Positions 1 through 9,605 of a stretch of 64,000 nucleotides of DNA are shown piece by piece. Below the pieces are notes generated by a model. It was not told the DNA's origin. It saw nothing but the letters and a program-made list of their open reading frames with translations, and did no database searches. This DNA is from Symplocastrum torsivum CPER-KK1 (lineage in GTDB: Bacteria; Cyanobacteriota; Cyanobacteriia; Cyanobacteriales; Coleofasciculaceae). Position 1 is the first letter of the stretch; each line of letters opens with the position of its first letter. The DNA lies in assembly GCA_019358875.1 (NCBI GenBank), contig JAHHIF010000031.1, positions 1 through 64,000 of the forward strand. Direction: 5' to 3'. The position numbers and the translations under genes were made by a program.

Positions 1-141
1 GCAACAAGCACTTGAAAGAATTGAGCATCTCTCATCTCTAGACGGTTTCACTCCATTGAACTTGCCTGTGCTAGCCTTCGGTTCCACTAAATCATCCGCT
101 TGTGACACTCAAAGGGCGGAATGTGGGATAAAGGATAAAAA

Positions 142-357
142 ATGAGATTTTCAAAAGCCGAACCCTACGAAAGCCAGGGTCGTAGTTACCAGTTGTGGGT
201 TGTACAGACTGTTAACGGCTATAGTGCTGAGGCGATTAAGGACACTCAAGAGAGCCTCAAGACTCCTACCGTAGCTTACCCATCAGCGAATGAAGCGCTA
301 GATGCAGCCAAAGCAGTAGCCGATGCTGATGCTCAAAGAGTCCTTCAACTGACGTAA
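142..357 (+). CDS. Small hypothetical protein, 71 aa
   Basis: I do not recognise the family. The ORF starts with ATG eight bases after a purine-rich AAAGGA stretch that could serve as a ribosome binding site. The product is soluble-looking, with no membrane segment or signal peptide; it has an aromatic first half (SYQLWVV) and an Ala/Asp-rich helical second half ending in a run suggestive of an amphipathic helix (EALDAAKAVADADAQRV). A strong two-tier hairpin follows the stop codon, as expected for a real transcription unit. The composition resembles many short conserved cyanobacterial proteins, but no function can be given. It could also be the downstream partner of a gene lying left of the window. 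Confidence 0.55.
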   Translation: MRFSKAEPYESQGRSYQLWVVQTVNGYSAEAIKDTQESLKTPTVAYPSANEALDAAKAVADADAQRVLQLT

Positions 358-687
358 CATCCTCGTGACAAAGAAGGGGCTGGGGACTAAATGCTAGAGA
401 AAACTAGCATGATAAGTGTCGTCAGCCCCTGCACAGTTCAGTTTTTAGTCCTCTTTCAGAGGATTTATGCTATTAGCTAGCCGTTTCAATCCCTGGCTGG
501 TAAGTACGTCAGGTGCAAGTGTGATTCAAAGCCACTAACAATATCCTTGAATCGTTCTCGACTCAATTTGCCACTGTTTAATTATTTGTGCGATCGCTTC
601 TCAGTCTAGAGTACAGATTTGCCATAGCCTCCGAAACATCCCTTTACAATATAGTGGGCAGAAAAAGTTGAGGAGGCTAACTGACCA
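358..687. other. Structured spacer ahead of invertase
   Basis: This 330-base spacer holds two hairpin structures downstream of the small ORF (375-430 and 449-463), one HIP1 octamer at about 590-597, and then the AT-rich leader of the invertase gene. A GAGGAG-like ribosome binding site (about 671-676) precedes the invertase ATG. No ORF of note and no tRNA-like structure was seen. Confidence 0.5.
375..463 (+). terminator. Two-tier hairpin plus small hairpin after the 71-aa ORF
   Basis: An outer stem pairs 375-383 with 422-430 (AGGGGCTGG against TCAGCCCCT, one G-T wobble). Inside it, a perfect 7-bp stem pairs 391-397 (ATGCTAG) with 404-410 (CTAGCAT) around a six-base loop. A second perfect hairpin, TCCTCT-TTC-AGAGGA, follows at 449-463 and runs into a T-rich stretch. 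The location 18 bases after a stop codon suggests transcription termination or 3'-end protection; a small RNA is the alternative. Confidence 0.45.
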
Positions 688-2112
688 ATGGTTACAGAGG
701 ATGCTCTACTGAATGAGGCATGGGAAAGACTGGAAGCGTCAATTCTTAAGTATGGCGAAGAACCAGTTGGGACGGTAGCCGCCACTCCTGAAGCGGGTGT
801 AAAGCAGTACAATTATGGTCACTGCTTTATCCGTGATTTTGTCCCTTCAGGGCTTGCTTTTCTAACCAAAGGAAGAGGAAAAGTCGTCTCTAATTTCCTC
901 ATACAGACGTTGAAATTGCAGATTAATCACAACAACATCGAAGAAATTAGAGCGCACATGGATGGTGCTAGACCCGGCATCGGTTTAATGCCAGCTAGCT
1001 TCGAGGTGGAGGAAGAGAATGGAGAACCAGTTATTAGAGCTGACTATGGTGAACGGGCGATTGGGAGAGTAACCCCCGTTGATTCCTGCCTGTGGTGGCT
1101 CATCTTGTTGCGTGCTTATACAAAGGCAACAGGCGACTCTAATCTCGCCCATGAACCGGAATTCCAAGAGGGTATCAAGTTAATACTGGAACTGTGCTTG
1201 GTAAAGCGGTTTGACATGTACCCAACGCTCTTGGTTCCAGACGGCGCTTTTATGATTGACCGTCGTATGGGCGTTTTTGGGCGCCCTTTGGAAATCCAAG
1301 CTCTATTTTATGCAACTTTGCTTGCAGCCGATGAACTACTCTTGCCCGAATATAAAATCCCCGTCCACGACGAGATACAGCAACGATTAGCGAGGTTAAA
1401 GATACACATCCAGCAGCATTATTGGATAGATCTCGATCGCGTCAATGAAATTCATCGATATGAAAACGAAGAATTTGGAGAAGAAGTTGTAAATAAATTC
1501 AATATCTACCCAGATTCTGTTCCGACCTGGGTAGCGGAGTGGCTTCCGAAACAAGCAGGCTATCTAGCAGGAAATTTGGGTCCAGGGTGGATGGATTTTC
1601 GCTTCTTTGCGCTGGGAAACCTGATGTCTATTATTTGCTCCCTAACTGACACTCAGCAGTCACAAGATATTATGAATCTCATTGCGAGAAAATGGTCAGA
1701 TTTGGTGGGAGATATGCCCATGAAAATCTGTTTTCCAGCAGTGGAAGATAAAGAATGGCAATGGGTTACGGGATGCGATCCTAAAAATATCCGTTGGTCA
1801 TATCATAATGGCGGGAATTGGCCAGTATTGCTCTGGTTTATGGTTGCAGCCGCTCAGAAAACGGGTAGAACAAGCCTTGGCGACAGAGCTATTAAAGTTG
1901 CTGAAAAACGCTGGCTTGAATATAAGGATAAAGATAAGTGGCCAGAATACTACGACGGGAAGAAAGGTACGCTGGTTGGCAAAAAAGCGATGAGATATCA
2001 AACCTGGACACTTGCCGCTTACATCGTGGCAAAAGACCTGATGGAAAACCCTCAGCATTTGGAATGGATCAGCTTTGAAGATTTTGAAATCAGTGGAAAG
2101 GTAGAAGTATAA
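688..2112 (+). CDS. invA: Neutral/alkaline invertase, GH100
   Basis: The protein hydrolyses sucrose to glucose and fructose in the cytoplasm, working opposite to sucrose synthesis from photosynthate. At 474 aa it has the usual length of cyanobacterial GH100 enzymes, which form an (alpha/alpha)6 barrel with an Asp/Glu catalytic pair. Recognisable conserved stretches are [19 protein letters not shown] near residue 45, [14 protein letters not shown] near 92, [14 protein letters not shown] near 195, and the C-terminal [12 protein letters not shown] near residue 371. The ATG is preceded by GAGGAG. It is transcribed alone: a hairpin-rich spacer lies upstream and 280 bases with HIP1 sites separate it from valS. 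The family assignment is firm; which invertase paralogue it is remains open. Confidence 0.9.
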   Translation: MVTEDALLNEAWERLEASILKYGEEPVGTVAATPEAGVKQYNYGHCFIRDFVPSGLAFLTKGRGKVVSNFLIQTLKLQINHNNIEEIRAHMDGARPGIGLMPASFEVEEENGEPVIRADYGERAIGRVTPVDSCLWWLILLRAYTKATGDSNLAHEPEFQEGIKLILELCLVKRFDMYPTLLVPDGAFMIDRRMGVFGRPLEIQALFYATLLAADELLLPEYKIPVHDEIQQRLARLKIHIQQHYWIDLDRVNEIHRYENEEFGEEVVNKFNIYPDSVPTWVAEWLPKQAGYLAGNLGPGWMDFRFFALGNLMSIICSLTDTQQSQDIMNLIARKWSDLVGDMPMKICFPAVEDKEWQWVTGCDPKNIRWSYHNGGNWPVLLWFMVAAAQKTGRTSLGDRAIKVAEKRWLEYKDKDKWPEYYDGKKGTLVGKKAMRYQTWTLAAYIVAKDLMENPQHLEWISFEDFEISGKVEV

Positions 2113-2392
2113 TCTCTAGTCTGCTGTTACCGTAGCTGATGCCATGCCACTGACTAAACTCAGTTATCAAAAGCGCGATCGCCTCAGCTAAACTGATTCT
2201 TGACCGCCAACATGACAGCATAAGCGAACCCAAAAAAGCGACTGAATTAACAAGTTTGGTAATGATTGGCGATCGCTCTGCCATACTTCTCTTAATCTCT
2301 TCTCTATTCGCCTCTGGGGTTCATTCTCATCAAAGGCTCTCCTCCCCTATGGCAAAATTTAGGTAAGCTCGTCCTCTTTTATTGTTCCCTGC

Positions 2393-5164
2393 ATGACCGC
2401 AACAACGCCCAACCTGCAAACTCAATACGACCCTACGGCTACGGAAGCTAAATGGCAAAAGTTCTGGGAAGAACACCAAATCTTTAAAGCTGATCCCAAT
2501 CACGACAGCGAACCCTACTCCATTGTGATTCCGCCGCCCAACGTGACTGGCAGCTTGCATATGGGTCACGCCTTTGAACATGCCTTAATTGATACCCTCA
2601 TCCGCTACCACCGGATGAAAGGGCGCAATACTCTTTGGCTACCAGGAACCGACCACGCCAGCATTGCGGTATCTACGATTCTGGATAGGCAACTCAAAGA
2701 AGAGGGCAAAACTCGCCAGGACTTAGGACGCGAGGACTATCTCACTCGTGCTTGGCAGTGGAAAGAAAAATCAGGGGGTACGATTGTTGGACAACTGCGA
2801 CGCTTGGGTTTGTCGGTAGATTGGTCGCGGGAACGGTTCACGATGGATGAAGGCTTATCCAAAGCGGTGCTAGAAGCCTTTGTTCAACTGTATGAGGAAG
2901 GGCTAATTTATCGAGGCGAGTACCTAGTCAACTGGTGTCCTGCCACTCAGTCTGCTGTCTCGGATTTGGAGGTGGAAAGCAAGGAAGTAGAGGGGAATCT
3001 CTGGCACTTCCGCTATCCCCTCACAGATGGCAGTGGTTATGTAGAAGTGGCAACAACTCGACCGGAGACAATGCTAGGAGATACGGCTGTGGCTGTTAAT
3101 CCTCAAGATGAGCGATATCAGCACCTAATTGGTAAGACGCTGACGCTGCCACTGATGGGGCGGGAAATCCCAATTATTGCCGATGAGTTGGTTGACCCAG
3201 CATTTGGTACAGGTTGTGTAAAGGTGACACCTGCCCATGACCCGAATGACTTTGAGATGGGTCAACGTCACAAGCTGCCGTTCATCAACATTATGAATAA
3301 GGATGGCACGTTGAATGAGAATGCAGGGACGTTCCAAGGGCAAGACCGTTTTGATGCCCGCAAAAATGTGGTGCAGCAACTGGATACTGAGGGGTTTTTG
3401 GTGAAGGTTGAGGATTACAAGCATACAGTGCCGTATAGCGATCGCGGAAAAGTCCCCGTCGAACCCCTCCTCTCTACTCAATGGTTTGTCAAGATTCGCC
3501 CCCTCGCTGACCGCACGTTAGAATCCCTAGACGAGCAGAATTCACCTGTATTTGTGCCTCAACGGTGGACGAAAGTCTATCGCGATTGGCTGGTAAAGCT
3601 GACAGACTGGTGCATCTCGCGGCAACTCTGGTGGGGACACCAAATCCCAGCCTGGTATGCAGTCAGTGAGACGGGAGGACAAATTACTGACTCAACTCCG
3701 TTTGTGGTGGCGAAGACTGAGCAAGAAGCACGGGAAAAAGCAAGTACACAATTTGGCACGGATGTCAAGCTAGAGCAAGACCCAGATGTTCTCGATACCT
3801 GGTTCTCGTCGGGACTGTGGCCGTTTTCAACCATGGGTTGGCCGGAAGAAACTCAGGATTTAGCGACTTACTACCCGACTACTACACTGGTTACGGGTTT
3901 TGACATTATCTTCTTCTGGGTTGCCCGGATGACAATGATGGCAGGACATTTCACAGGTCAGATGCCATTCCAGAATGTTTATATTCATGGACTGGTGTTG
4001 GATGAGAACGGCAAAAAAATGTCCAAGTCGGCGAACAATGGTATCGATCCGTTGCTACTGATTGATAAATACGGTACAGATTCTCTGCGCTACACCTTAA
4101 TAAGGGAAGTGGCAGGTGCGGGTCAAGATATCCGTTTGGAATACGATCGCACAACTCAAGAGTCGGCATCAGTGCAGGCATCCCGGAATTTTGGAAATAA
4201 ACTGTGGAATGCTGCCCGGTTTGTGATGATGAATCTGGATGGCAAAACGCCGCAAATGCTAGGGAATCCAGCCTTGCAAGGAAATCTGGAATTAGGCGAT
4301 GGCAAAGCGTCAGCGAGTCTTCAAGCGTCTCGCTGGATTCTCTCACGCTTCCAGCAAGTGGTGCGTCAAACCAGTGATTATCTGGACACCTTTGGTTTAG
4401 GTGAAGCGGCAAAGGGACTCTACGACTTCATCTGGGGGGACTTCTGTGACTGGTATATTGAATTAGTTAAATCCCAATTACGTGAAGATGCCACGTCCCC
4501 ATCTCGGCAGATTGCTCAAGCAACCCTTGCCTATGTACTAGAAGGCATCCTGAAATTGCTCCACCCATTCATGCCGCATATTACTGAAGAAATCTGGCAT
4601 ACACTCACTCAAACAACTGAGGATTCCCTCGCTGTTCAACCTTATCCTGAAATCAACTCTCAGCTAATTGACCCAGAACTGGAGCAACAGTTTGAGCTGC
4701 TAATTGGTACAATCCGTACAATCCGCAACCTTCGGGCTGAGGCAGATGTGAAGCCAGGGGTGAAGGTGTCTGTTATTCTGCAAAGTGGGAGCGATAAGGA
4801 ACGCCAAATCCTTGAAGCGGGTCAGTCATATATTCAAGACTTAGCCAAAGTGGAGACATTGACAATTACCCCAGAACTCTCAGGAGAACTCAAAAGAACT
4901 ATGGCAGGTGTCGTCGGCACCATCCAAGTCCTGATGCCCCTCGCTGGCGTTGTAGATGTAGATGCCCTCTCTGCTAAGTTAAAGAAAGATTTAGCGAAAG
5001 TGGAAGCGGAAATCAAAGCTCTTTCCGGGCGTCTAGCCAATCAAAACTTTGTTAACAAAGCTCCAGCAGAAGTCGTACAGGGTGCGAAGGAAGCTTTGGC
5101 GGAAGCCGAAAAGCAAGCGGAAATTTTGCGATCGCGCCTCAATCAAATTGCAACAGAATCTTGA
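2393..5164 (+). CDS. valS: Valyl-tRNA synthetase
   Basis: A class I aminoacyl-tRNA synthetase that charges tRNA-Val, with an editing domain that removes threonine. The class I signatures are visible: HMGH at residues 56-59 and KMSKS at 542-546. Between them are the CP1 editing-domain motifs ([17 protein letters not shown] near residue 222) and [10 protein letters not shown] near 415. The anticodon-binding domain follows, and the last 65 or so residues form a Lys/Glu/Ala-rich coiled coil ([21 protein letters not shown]), which is typical of ValRS. The length of 923 aa is near full size. The next ORF begins 38 bases downstream on the same strand and may be co-transcribed. No T-box-like leader was seen, as expected for a cyanobacterium. 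Confidence 0.97.
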   Translation: MTATTPNLQTQYDPTATEAKWQKFWEEHQIFKADPNHDSEPYSIVIPPPNVTGSLHMGHAFEHALIDTLIRYHRMKGRNTLWLPGTDHASIAVSTILDRQLKEEGKTRQDLGREDYLTRAWQWKEKSGGTIVGQLRRLGLSVDWSRERFTMDEGLSKAVLEAFVQLYEEGLIYRGEYLVNWCPATQSAVSDLEVESKEVEGNLWHFRYPLTDGSGYVEVATTRPETMLGDTAVAVNPQDERYQHLIGKTLTLPLMGREIPIIADELVDPAFGTGCVKVTPAHDPNDFEMGQRHKLPFINIMNKDGTLNENAGTFQGQDRFDARKNVVQQLDTEGFLVKVEDYKHTVPYSDRGKVPVEPLLSTQWFVKIRPLADRTLESLDEQNSPVFVPQRWTKVYRDWLVKLTDWCISRQLWWGHQIPAWYAVSETGGQITDSTPFVVAKTEQEAREKASTQFGTDVKLEQDPDVLDTWFSSGLWPFSTMGWPEETQDLATYYPTTTLVTGFDIIFFWVARMTMMAGHFTGQMPFQNVYIHGLVLDENGKKMSKSANNGIDPLLLIDKYGTDSLRYTLIREVAGAGQDIRLEYDRTTQESASVQASRNFGNKLWNAARFVMMNLDGKTPQMLGNPALQGNLELGDGKASASLQASRWILSRFQQVVRQTSDYLDTFGLGEAAKGLYDFIWGDFCDWYIELVKSQLREDATSPSRQIAQATLAYVLEGILKLLHPFMPHITEEIWHTLTQTTEDSLAVQPYPEINSQLIDPELEQQFELLIGTIRTIRNLRAEADVKPGVKVSVILQSGSDKERQILEAGQSYIQDLAKVETLTITPELSGELKRTMAGVVGTIQVLMPLAGVVDVDALSAKLKKDLAKVEAEIKALSGRLANQNFVNKAPAEVVQGAKEALAEAEKQAEILRSRLNQIATES

Positions 5165-5202
5165 ATAGTTTCTAACCACTAATAACCAACAACCAACAGG
5201 CA

Positions 5203-5700
5203 ATGCTACACCTGGCCCAAGTGCAAAAGAATGAGAGTGTAGGCGGGGTGGAACTGAGATTGCTGGCCCGCCAACAGTCTGAGAATTCCTGGACAGTCAT
5301 TAGCCCAGAAGACATTCCCCTACCCAACAGCCACCCCCTGAATGAAGGTTTGTTGGTTTTGGTCGAGCTTTCTGAGAACCAAGAGGTTCTAAGTATTCAA
5401 CATGCCAACGACTGGGTGTTGGATCTGGTAGAGCAGTACCTAAGTGCTGGCGTTACTCCAACATTCCTACAGGAAGAAGCGGAACGCACTGAACAATGGC
5501 GGCAAGACCTCACCCTGCAAAGTCAGGATTTGACTCGCCGCCATCTAGAAATGGAAGCTCGTCGCGAACAAATTCAAACCCTGGAAGAAGACTTAAAACG
5601 GGAAAAGCAGCAGCTAGACGCGCTAGCTGCTCAGTTGAAAAACAAAGCAGATTCAGAGAGTCCCGACGCTGAGGACACGAGTTCTAAAGATACTGATTGA
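5203..5700 (+). CDS. Hypothetical protein with C-terminal coiled coil
   Basis: The family is not recognised. The first 85 residues look globular (MLHLAQVQKNESVGGVELRL, then a hydrophobic segment ending in EQYLSAGVTPTFL). From about residue 90 to 150 it is a continuous Glu/Gln/Arg/Lys-rich helix with heptad-like Leu spacing, predicted coiled coil, and the last 15 residues are acidic and Ser-rich. There is no signal peptide or membrane span. It lies 38 bases after valS on the same strand and probably shares its transcript; the gene on its other side is convergent. A structural or scaffolding role is possible from the coiled coil alone, but this is inference. Confidence 0.65.
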   Translation: MLHLAQVQKNESVGGVELRLLARQQSENSWTVISPEDIPLPNSHPLNEGLLVLVELSENQEVLSIQHANDWVLDLVEQYLSAGVTPTFLQEEAERTEQWRQDLTLQSQDLTRRHLEMEARREQIQTLEEDLKREKQQLDALAAQLKNKADSESPDAEDTSSKDTD

Positions 5701-5733
5701 GAGGAATCGCAAGTAGAGGCGACACGTTAGTGC

Positions 5734-7863
5734 CTATCCCTGCCGCTTACTCTTCCTCATGTCTACCTGTTTGGGCGAGCTAGGGGAAAAAACACTCGCC
5801 GAGGTGCCCTGTGGTTCCCCTAACATGACAATCGAGCAAGTCAGTTGTTGCAGTAACGGAGTCGTGACTTCGCCAACTGTTAATCCATTGCCACCCTGCT
5901 GACGTCTTTGCGATCGCAATACAACCAAATCATGAGATTGGGACGCATTCAGAATTGCTTGTGTCACATTCTCGTGAGGCTTGATTTGAACCTCTATTGG
6001 TGAGCCTTGAGGCGATACTTTAGAAACCATCAGCTCTAGTTGAGAGCGTGTCCAGGCAATTTTGCTGGGTGAGGTTCTTGGGCTACAGACATGGAGTAAC
6101 GTCACTTGCGCTTGATTAGCACTAGCGAGAATGTTGGCAAACCGTGCTGGTCGCAAAGCGGACGTTGTTAAGTTTTCCACTGGCACCAGGATGCGCTGGA
6201 TAGAGAGTGGTGACTCTAGAAGGCGTGCCACTGCTACCAGGCAGTGAGTGCCCCAGAGAACCGAGTCCGTGACGTTACCAAATAAACGTGCGGTGAACCC
6301 CCTCCGGTTGCTCAAACCCAGCACAATCATACTGGCATTTTGTTCTCGGCTAGCATGGCTAATGCCTTGAGCAACGTTGTACTCAATTCGCAGTTGCGGT
6401 GACGCTTCTACTCCCAAGTCACGACTCAGGTCTTTTGCCTGGTCAAGCAATAGCTGACTTCTTCGGACAGCCGCTTGCATTTCTGGAGAGTCCATGCGAG
6501 CGTGCGCCTGTGCGATCGCAAGTGGCACAATTCGACCACCTTCGTGTCGCGCCAGCAATGTTGCCATTTCAATTAAGTACCGCTCAGTTTGAGGATTATA
6601 AACTGGCACTACCACCGTGAACTCACCCTTTTCCTCGACTGCTTCTGGTGTCCTCTCGTCTGAGGAGGTATCGTCTTGAAAATCTGTTCCTGCTGTCTGT
6701 AGTTGAGGGGCAAATCGGGATGTTAGAACGGGGCCAAGTGTTGAAGTCACTAGCATCAAGACAATCACACTATTTAAAACCCCTTCATCAAGTACTCCCG
6801 CCCGGTAACCGACCAATGTTGCTGCCAGTGTCGCACCGACCTGTGGCATTGACAACGACCACATTGTCATCATCTCGACTACGTTGTAGCGGTAGACAAA
6901 CTTGGCAAGGACGGCTGCCAAAAGTTTGCTAACAATCAAACCGACGACAATCGCAGCCGTTAGCCAAATGGTCTCTATGCTTTTGACAAACGCGGGGAGA
7001 TCAACCAGCAAGCCTAAGTCAACAAAAAAGATCGGGATAAACAGCACACTGCCAACAAACTCGACTTTTTCCTTGACTGGTCCATCGCCTACAACGTCAT
7101 TGACGGCTAAACCCGCAAGAAACGCACCAATAATTTTTTCTACGCCAATTAGCTGCGCTCCCACTGATGCTAGAAATAAGGCCAGCAGTACAAACAAAAA
7201 TTGGTTACCCTGGTCATCTTTAGAACGACGGAAAAATTCTCTCCCCAACCTGTCAAAGCCGACTAGGATCGCGACTGAGTAGACAGCCAAGGAACCTAGC
7301 AGAATTGCCAGCCGTAGTGCTGAGAATTCCCCTTCACTAATAGCAATACAAATAGCGAGGACTAAAAGAGCGCCAATGTCGGTGAAAATAGTTGCCCCAA
7401 TGGTTACTGTCACGGCTTCGTTGTTGACAACGCCTAAGCGTCTAACAATGGGATATGCCAATAGCGTATGGGAGGCAAACAGGGAACCAATTAAGATTGA
7501 AGCATTCCAGTCAAAGTCAAACAGACGCCCTACCAACGTTCCCATGATTAGCGGGACTGCGAAGGTGAAGCTACCAAACCCCATTGAGCGATTCCTCGTG
7601 CGGCGGAACTGCTCCATGTCCACTTCTAAGCCAGCAACGAACATCAGGTAAACTAACCCGATATCCGATAGCAGAGACATCGTCTCTGATTTATTTTCAA
7701 GCACCTGCAAACCATTGGAACCCAGCAGCACACCTGCCGCCAAAAGCCCGACAATTCCAGGCACTCGGAACCGCTCAAAGACAGGAGGCACTGCCAAGAT
7801 GACTACGAGCAAAATGGCAAACGGGACAATAGGCTCCTTTAAAACTTCGGAAAAAGATTCCAT
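5734..7863 (-). CDS. CPA2-type cation:proton antiporter with two USP domains
   Basis: An inner-membrane Na+(K+)/H+ exchanger. Residues of about 10-390 form roughly a dozen hydrophobic segments of the Na/H-exchanger fold, with conserved stretches GLVYLMFVAGLEVDMEQFRR, GSLFASHTLLAYPIVRRLGV and GAFLAGLAVNDVVGDGP. The cytoplasmic tail holds two universal-stress-protein domains in tandem: about 413-555, with the nucleotide-binding pattern G-x2-(R)-G...G-N-V-T-D-S near VLGLSNRRGFTARLFGN, and about 565-690 (RILVPVENLTTSALRPARF onwards). Antiporters with USP tails are common in cyanobacteria and are thought to couple ion exchange to nucleotide or stress signals. It is convergent with the coiled-coil gene and has a long 745-base region upstream. 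Confidence 0.88.
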   Translation of the reverse strand: MESFSEVLKEPIVPFAILLVVILAVPPVFERFRVPGIVGLLAAGVLLGSNGLQVLENKSETMSLLSDIGLVYLMFVAGLEVDMEQFRRTRNRSMGFGSFTFAVPLIMGTLVGRLFDFDWNASILIGSLFASHTLLAYPIVRRLGVVNNEAVTVTIGATIFTDIGALLVLAICIAISEGEFSALRLAILLGSLAVYSVAILVGFDRLGREFFRRSKDDQGNQFLFVLLALFLASVGAQLIGVEKIIGAFLAGLAVNDVVGDGPVKEKVEFVGSVLFIPIFFVDLGLLVDLPAFVKSIETIWLTAAIVVGLIVSKLLAAVLAKFVYRYNVVEMMTMWSLSMPQVGATLAATLVGYRAGVLDEGVLNSVIVLMLVTSTLGPVLTSRFAPQLQTAGTDFQDDTSSDERTPEAVEEKGEFTVVVPVYNPQTERYLIEMATLLARHEGGRIVPLAIAQAHARMDSPEMQAAVRRSQLLLDQAKDLSRDLGVEASPQLRIEYNVAQGISHASREQNASMIVLGLSNRRGFTARLFGNVTDSVLWGTHCLVAVARLLESPLSIQRILVPVENLTTSALRPARFANILASANQAQVTLLHVCSPRTSPSKIAWTRSQLELMVSKVSPQGSPIEVQIKPHENVTQAILNASQSHDLVVLRSQRRQQGGNGLTVGEVTTPLLQQLTCSIVMLGEPQGTSASVFSPSSPKQVDMRKSKRQG

Positions 7864-8608
7864 GGGATGTCAGTAGGATGGGATTATGCAGTAGAGAGTT
7901 TGAAGTGAGGTGCGTTGGGGTAAGCCAACCTCAGGTAAATCGTTCAAGGGAAGGCACGACCTTAGCTGTGTCTTGGTAAATTAAGTGACTAAGTTACCTT
8001 AGAATCGTAAAAAAATAACGCGACGCTTTTTTTAGCTATCGTTTGTCTTCATTAGTTATTAGTCATTAACCTTGATTAAGAACTAATAACACAGGAGTGT
8101 AAGAGTCAAGAAATGGAAGAAGAATTTTGGACGAGGCTTGAGCTGAGTGCCTTTTAGGGTCTTGCTTTTGTTTAGGCGATCGCTAACGGACTCTACTCTG
8201 GTAAGAAAAACTTAGCACAGCTTGTGTCCTGATTGACTAAGCTAGGAGTCAAACAAGTAATGGTTCTCTCAGATTGGGTCAACTGTCCTAGTCCTTGATT
8301 CAAAAGTTTTTTGGCTCATTAACCTTGTATCAAGGCTTAAACCTTACAGTTACGAAATTTTCTAGAATCGGTCACTGTAAAGTTAAACAAATTTTAATAA
8401 GTAGAAATACTATCCCTAGAGGGATTTAATTTAAAGACAAATCCTCTCTAAGTTTGTAGACTTAGCTTGCAAGAGGAACTCATTAGTTAATAGGGTGAGG
8501 GTAAAGAGCGAAAGGATATTTAATACCAACCTTTTCACTCTTTCGCTTTTACCTAAAAAGCGTTAATAAAAAATTGTGTTTTAAATACCAGAGTCGATAC
8601 ACAATAGC
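7864..8608. other. 745-base spacer upstream of the antiporter
   Basis: No convincing ORF. The spacer is AT-rich and contains several inverted repeats: GTTATTAGT/ACTAATAAC (8055-8063 with 8082-8090), a nested hairpin at about 8437-8472 (outer TCCTCT/AGAGGA, inner CTAAGT/ACTTAG), and an imperfect 14-bp stem at 8499-8514 with 8538-8553. One HIP1 octamer lies near 8176. It must include the antiporter promoter on the reverse strand and the 3' end of the HAS-barrel gene unit. A small RNA is possible but unproven. Confidence 0.4.
8499..8553 (-). terminator. Hairpin downstream of the HAS-barrel gene run
   Basis: The arm GGTAAAGAGCGAAAGG (8499-8514) pairs almost fully with TCTTTCGCTTTTACC (about 8539-8553), leaving a loop of about 24 bases. 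It sits some 55 bases beyond the stop codon of the reverse-strand HAS-barrel gene, so it could end the transcript of the ndhS-rodA-mrp run. Confidence 0.35.
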
Positions 8609-9277
8609 TTACCAGTGAAGTTGACTCAATATATACCGTAAGCGGTCATAATCGTCCTTCAGCAGCACACTCAATGTACGCCCTGCTTTCACTAACCACT
8701 CCCGATCTGCTTTGCGTAATTGATACACTTCTCGAATCGCTGCGGCTGTCAGTGCCTCTACAGGTGCGCCATTGACTTGCAAAAGTGTTCGTAAAAAGTC
8801 TAACTGTTCGCTAAAGTGAACAATTTCTCCAGGGTCACACTGATAGACAGCTTGGTGAATTTGCGGCGGACGGGGGGGAAGATACTGATAAACAGGTCCA
8901 CCTGTATGCTTTGAGCCATTTGCGCCTTGAAAGGGGGGCTGAAAACCGACAATAGCAGCGCGGAACTCGGTTTTGAGCATGGCAAAAATTTGGGGCTGTT
9001 GCTCTCGTAAGTCTTCCAGAGACAACCCCAGCGCTCTTGCTCGGTGAACAGAATCAATTGGGCTAGTGGTTGCATAGTAAACCACAGCCAAAACTTGATT
9101 GCCCGATTCTTCATCAACCGACCTTACCCAACTACCAAAGGGCGGCATGACGGGAAAGCTCAAATCTTCTGGCTCCAAACATTGGGCAAGAAATTCTGTC
9201 GTCGTCGTTTCGATCACCTCAGCAATGTGATTGTCGGGGCGATCGGCAACGGCAAACTGGGGTAAGGGAAGACGCAT
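8609..9277 (-). CDS. HAS-barrel-domain-like cyanobacterial protein
   Basis: A 222-aa soluble protein conserved in style with cyanobacterial HAS-barrel proteins. The N-terminal half, about residues 1-120, reads as a small beta-barrel (AEVIETTTTEFLAQCLEP, PPFGSWVRSVDEESGNQVLAVVYYATTSPID). The HAS barrel is otherwise known as the N-terminal module of HerA/ATP-synthase-type ATPases, but no ATPase domain is attached here. The C-terminal half is helical (FSEQLDFLRTLL onwards) and ends ILSQLHW. It is the last gene of a reverse-strand run after ndhS, 50 bases away, with heptamer repeats in that gap. The domain call is by resemblance only and no function is known to me. Confidence 0.55.
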   Translation of the reverse strand: MRLPLPQFAVADRPDNHIAEVIETTTTEFLAQCLEPEDLSFPVMPPFGSWVRSVDEESGNQVLAVVYYATTSPIDSVHRARALGLSLEDLREQQPQIFAMLKTEFRAAIVGFQPPFQGANGSKHTGGPVYQYLPPRPPQIHQAVYQCDPGEIVHFSEQLDFLRTLLQVNGAPVEALTAAAIREVYQLRKADREWLVKAGRTLSVLLKDDYDRLRYILSQLHW

Positions 9278-9287
9278 AGGCTTAGTT

Positions 9288-9315
9288 AGTTGTCAGTTGT
9301 CAGTGGTTGGTTGTC
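9288..9315. repeat. Heptamer STRR array
   Basis: Four consecutive seven-base units occur between ndhS and the HAS-barrel gene: AGTTGTC, AGTTGTC, AGTGGTT, GGTTGTC. This is the short tandemly repeated repetitive (STRR) class known in filamentous cyanobacteria. Confidence 0.65.
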
Positions 9316-9327
9316 TTGTGCTAATGA

Positions 9328-9522
9328 CTATTTACCTTTCTTGGCAACTTTTGGCTCAACGGCTTCGAGTTCAGACAGTTGGAATGTTATGAGTTTGTCC
9401 CAGTTACCGCCTTCAAATAGAACAGCCGCTTTGCCATCACTAACACGTTGGACTAGTCCTTGAAAGTGATAGTAAATGTCATTGGGATTGACTACGCGAA
9501 CAATTGAACCTGGAAGAATCAT
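9328..9522 (-). CDS. ndhS: NDH-1 subunit S (ferredoxin docking)
   Basis: A 64-aa SH3-like subunit of the thylakoid NDH-1 complex, which forms part of the ferredoxin docking site for cyclic electron flow. The sequence [20 protein letters not shown] followed by [24 protein letters not shown] matches my recollection of cyanobacterial NdhS (Synechocystis Ssl0352) nearly residue for residue. The C-terminus is a short Lys-rich tail. It is encoded on the reverse strand between rodA and the HAS-barrel gene; no other ndh gene is nearby, which is usual for ndhS. The start is the ATG at 9522, with a GGGA element upstream. Confidence 0.85.
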   Translation of the reverse strand: MILPGSIVRVVNPNDIYYHFQGLVQRVSDGKAAVLFEGGNWDKLITFQLSELEAVEPKVAKKGK

Positions 9523-9605
9523 GAGTCCCTACAACTGAGTTTGTACCTAATAGCTTACTAGGAGTTAGCAGTCATTGGTCATTAGTAAAGACGATGCACT
9601 AATGA

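Noticed and set aside
2-145. Open frame from the left edge that ends with a TGA overlapping the ATG of the 71-aa ORF, as in translational coupling
   Set aside because: It is only 48 codons, has no recognisable motif or domain, and a run of this length is not rare by chance. It could be the end of a gene to the left, but nothing in the sequence proves it.
9288-9315. Possible CRISPR-like array
   Set aside because: The units are seven bases and contiguous without spacers, so it is an STRR and not CRISPR. No cas genes are in the window.
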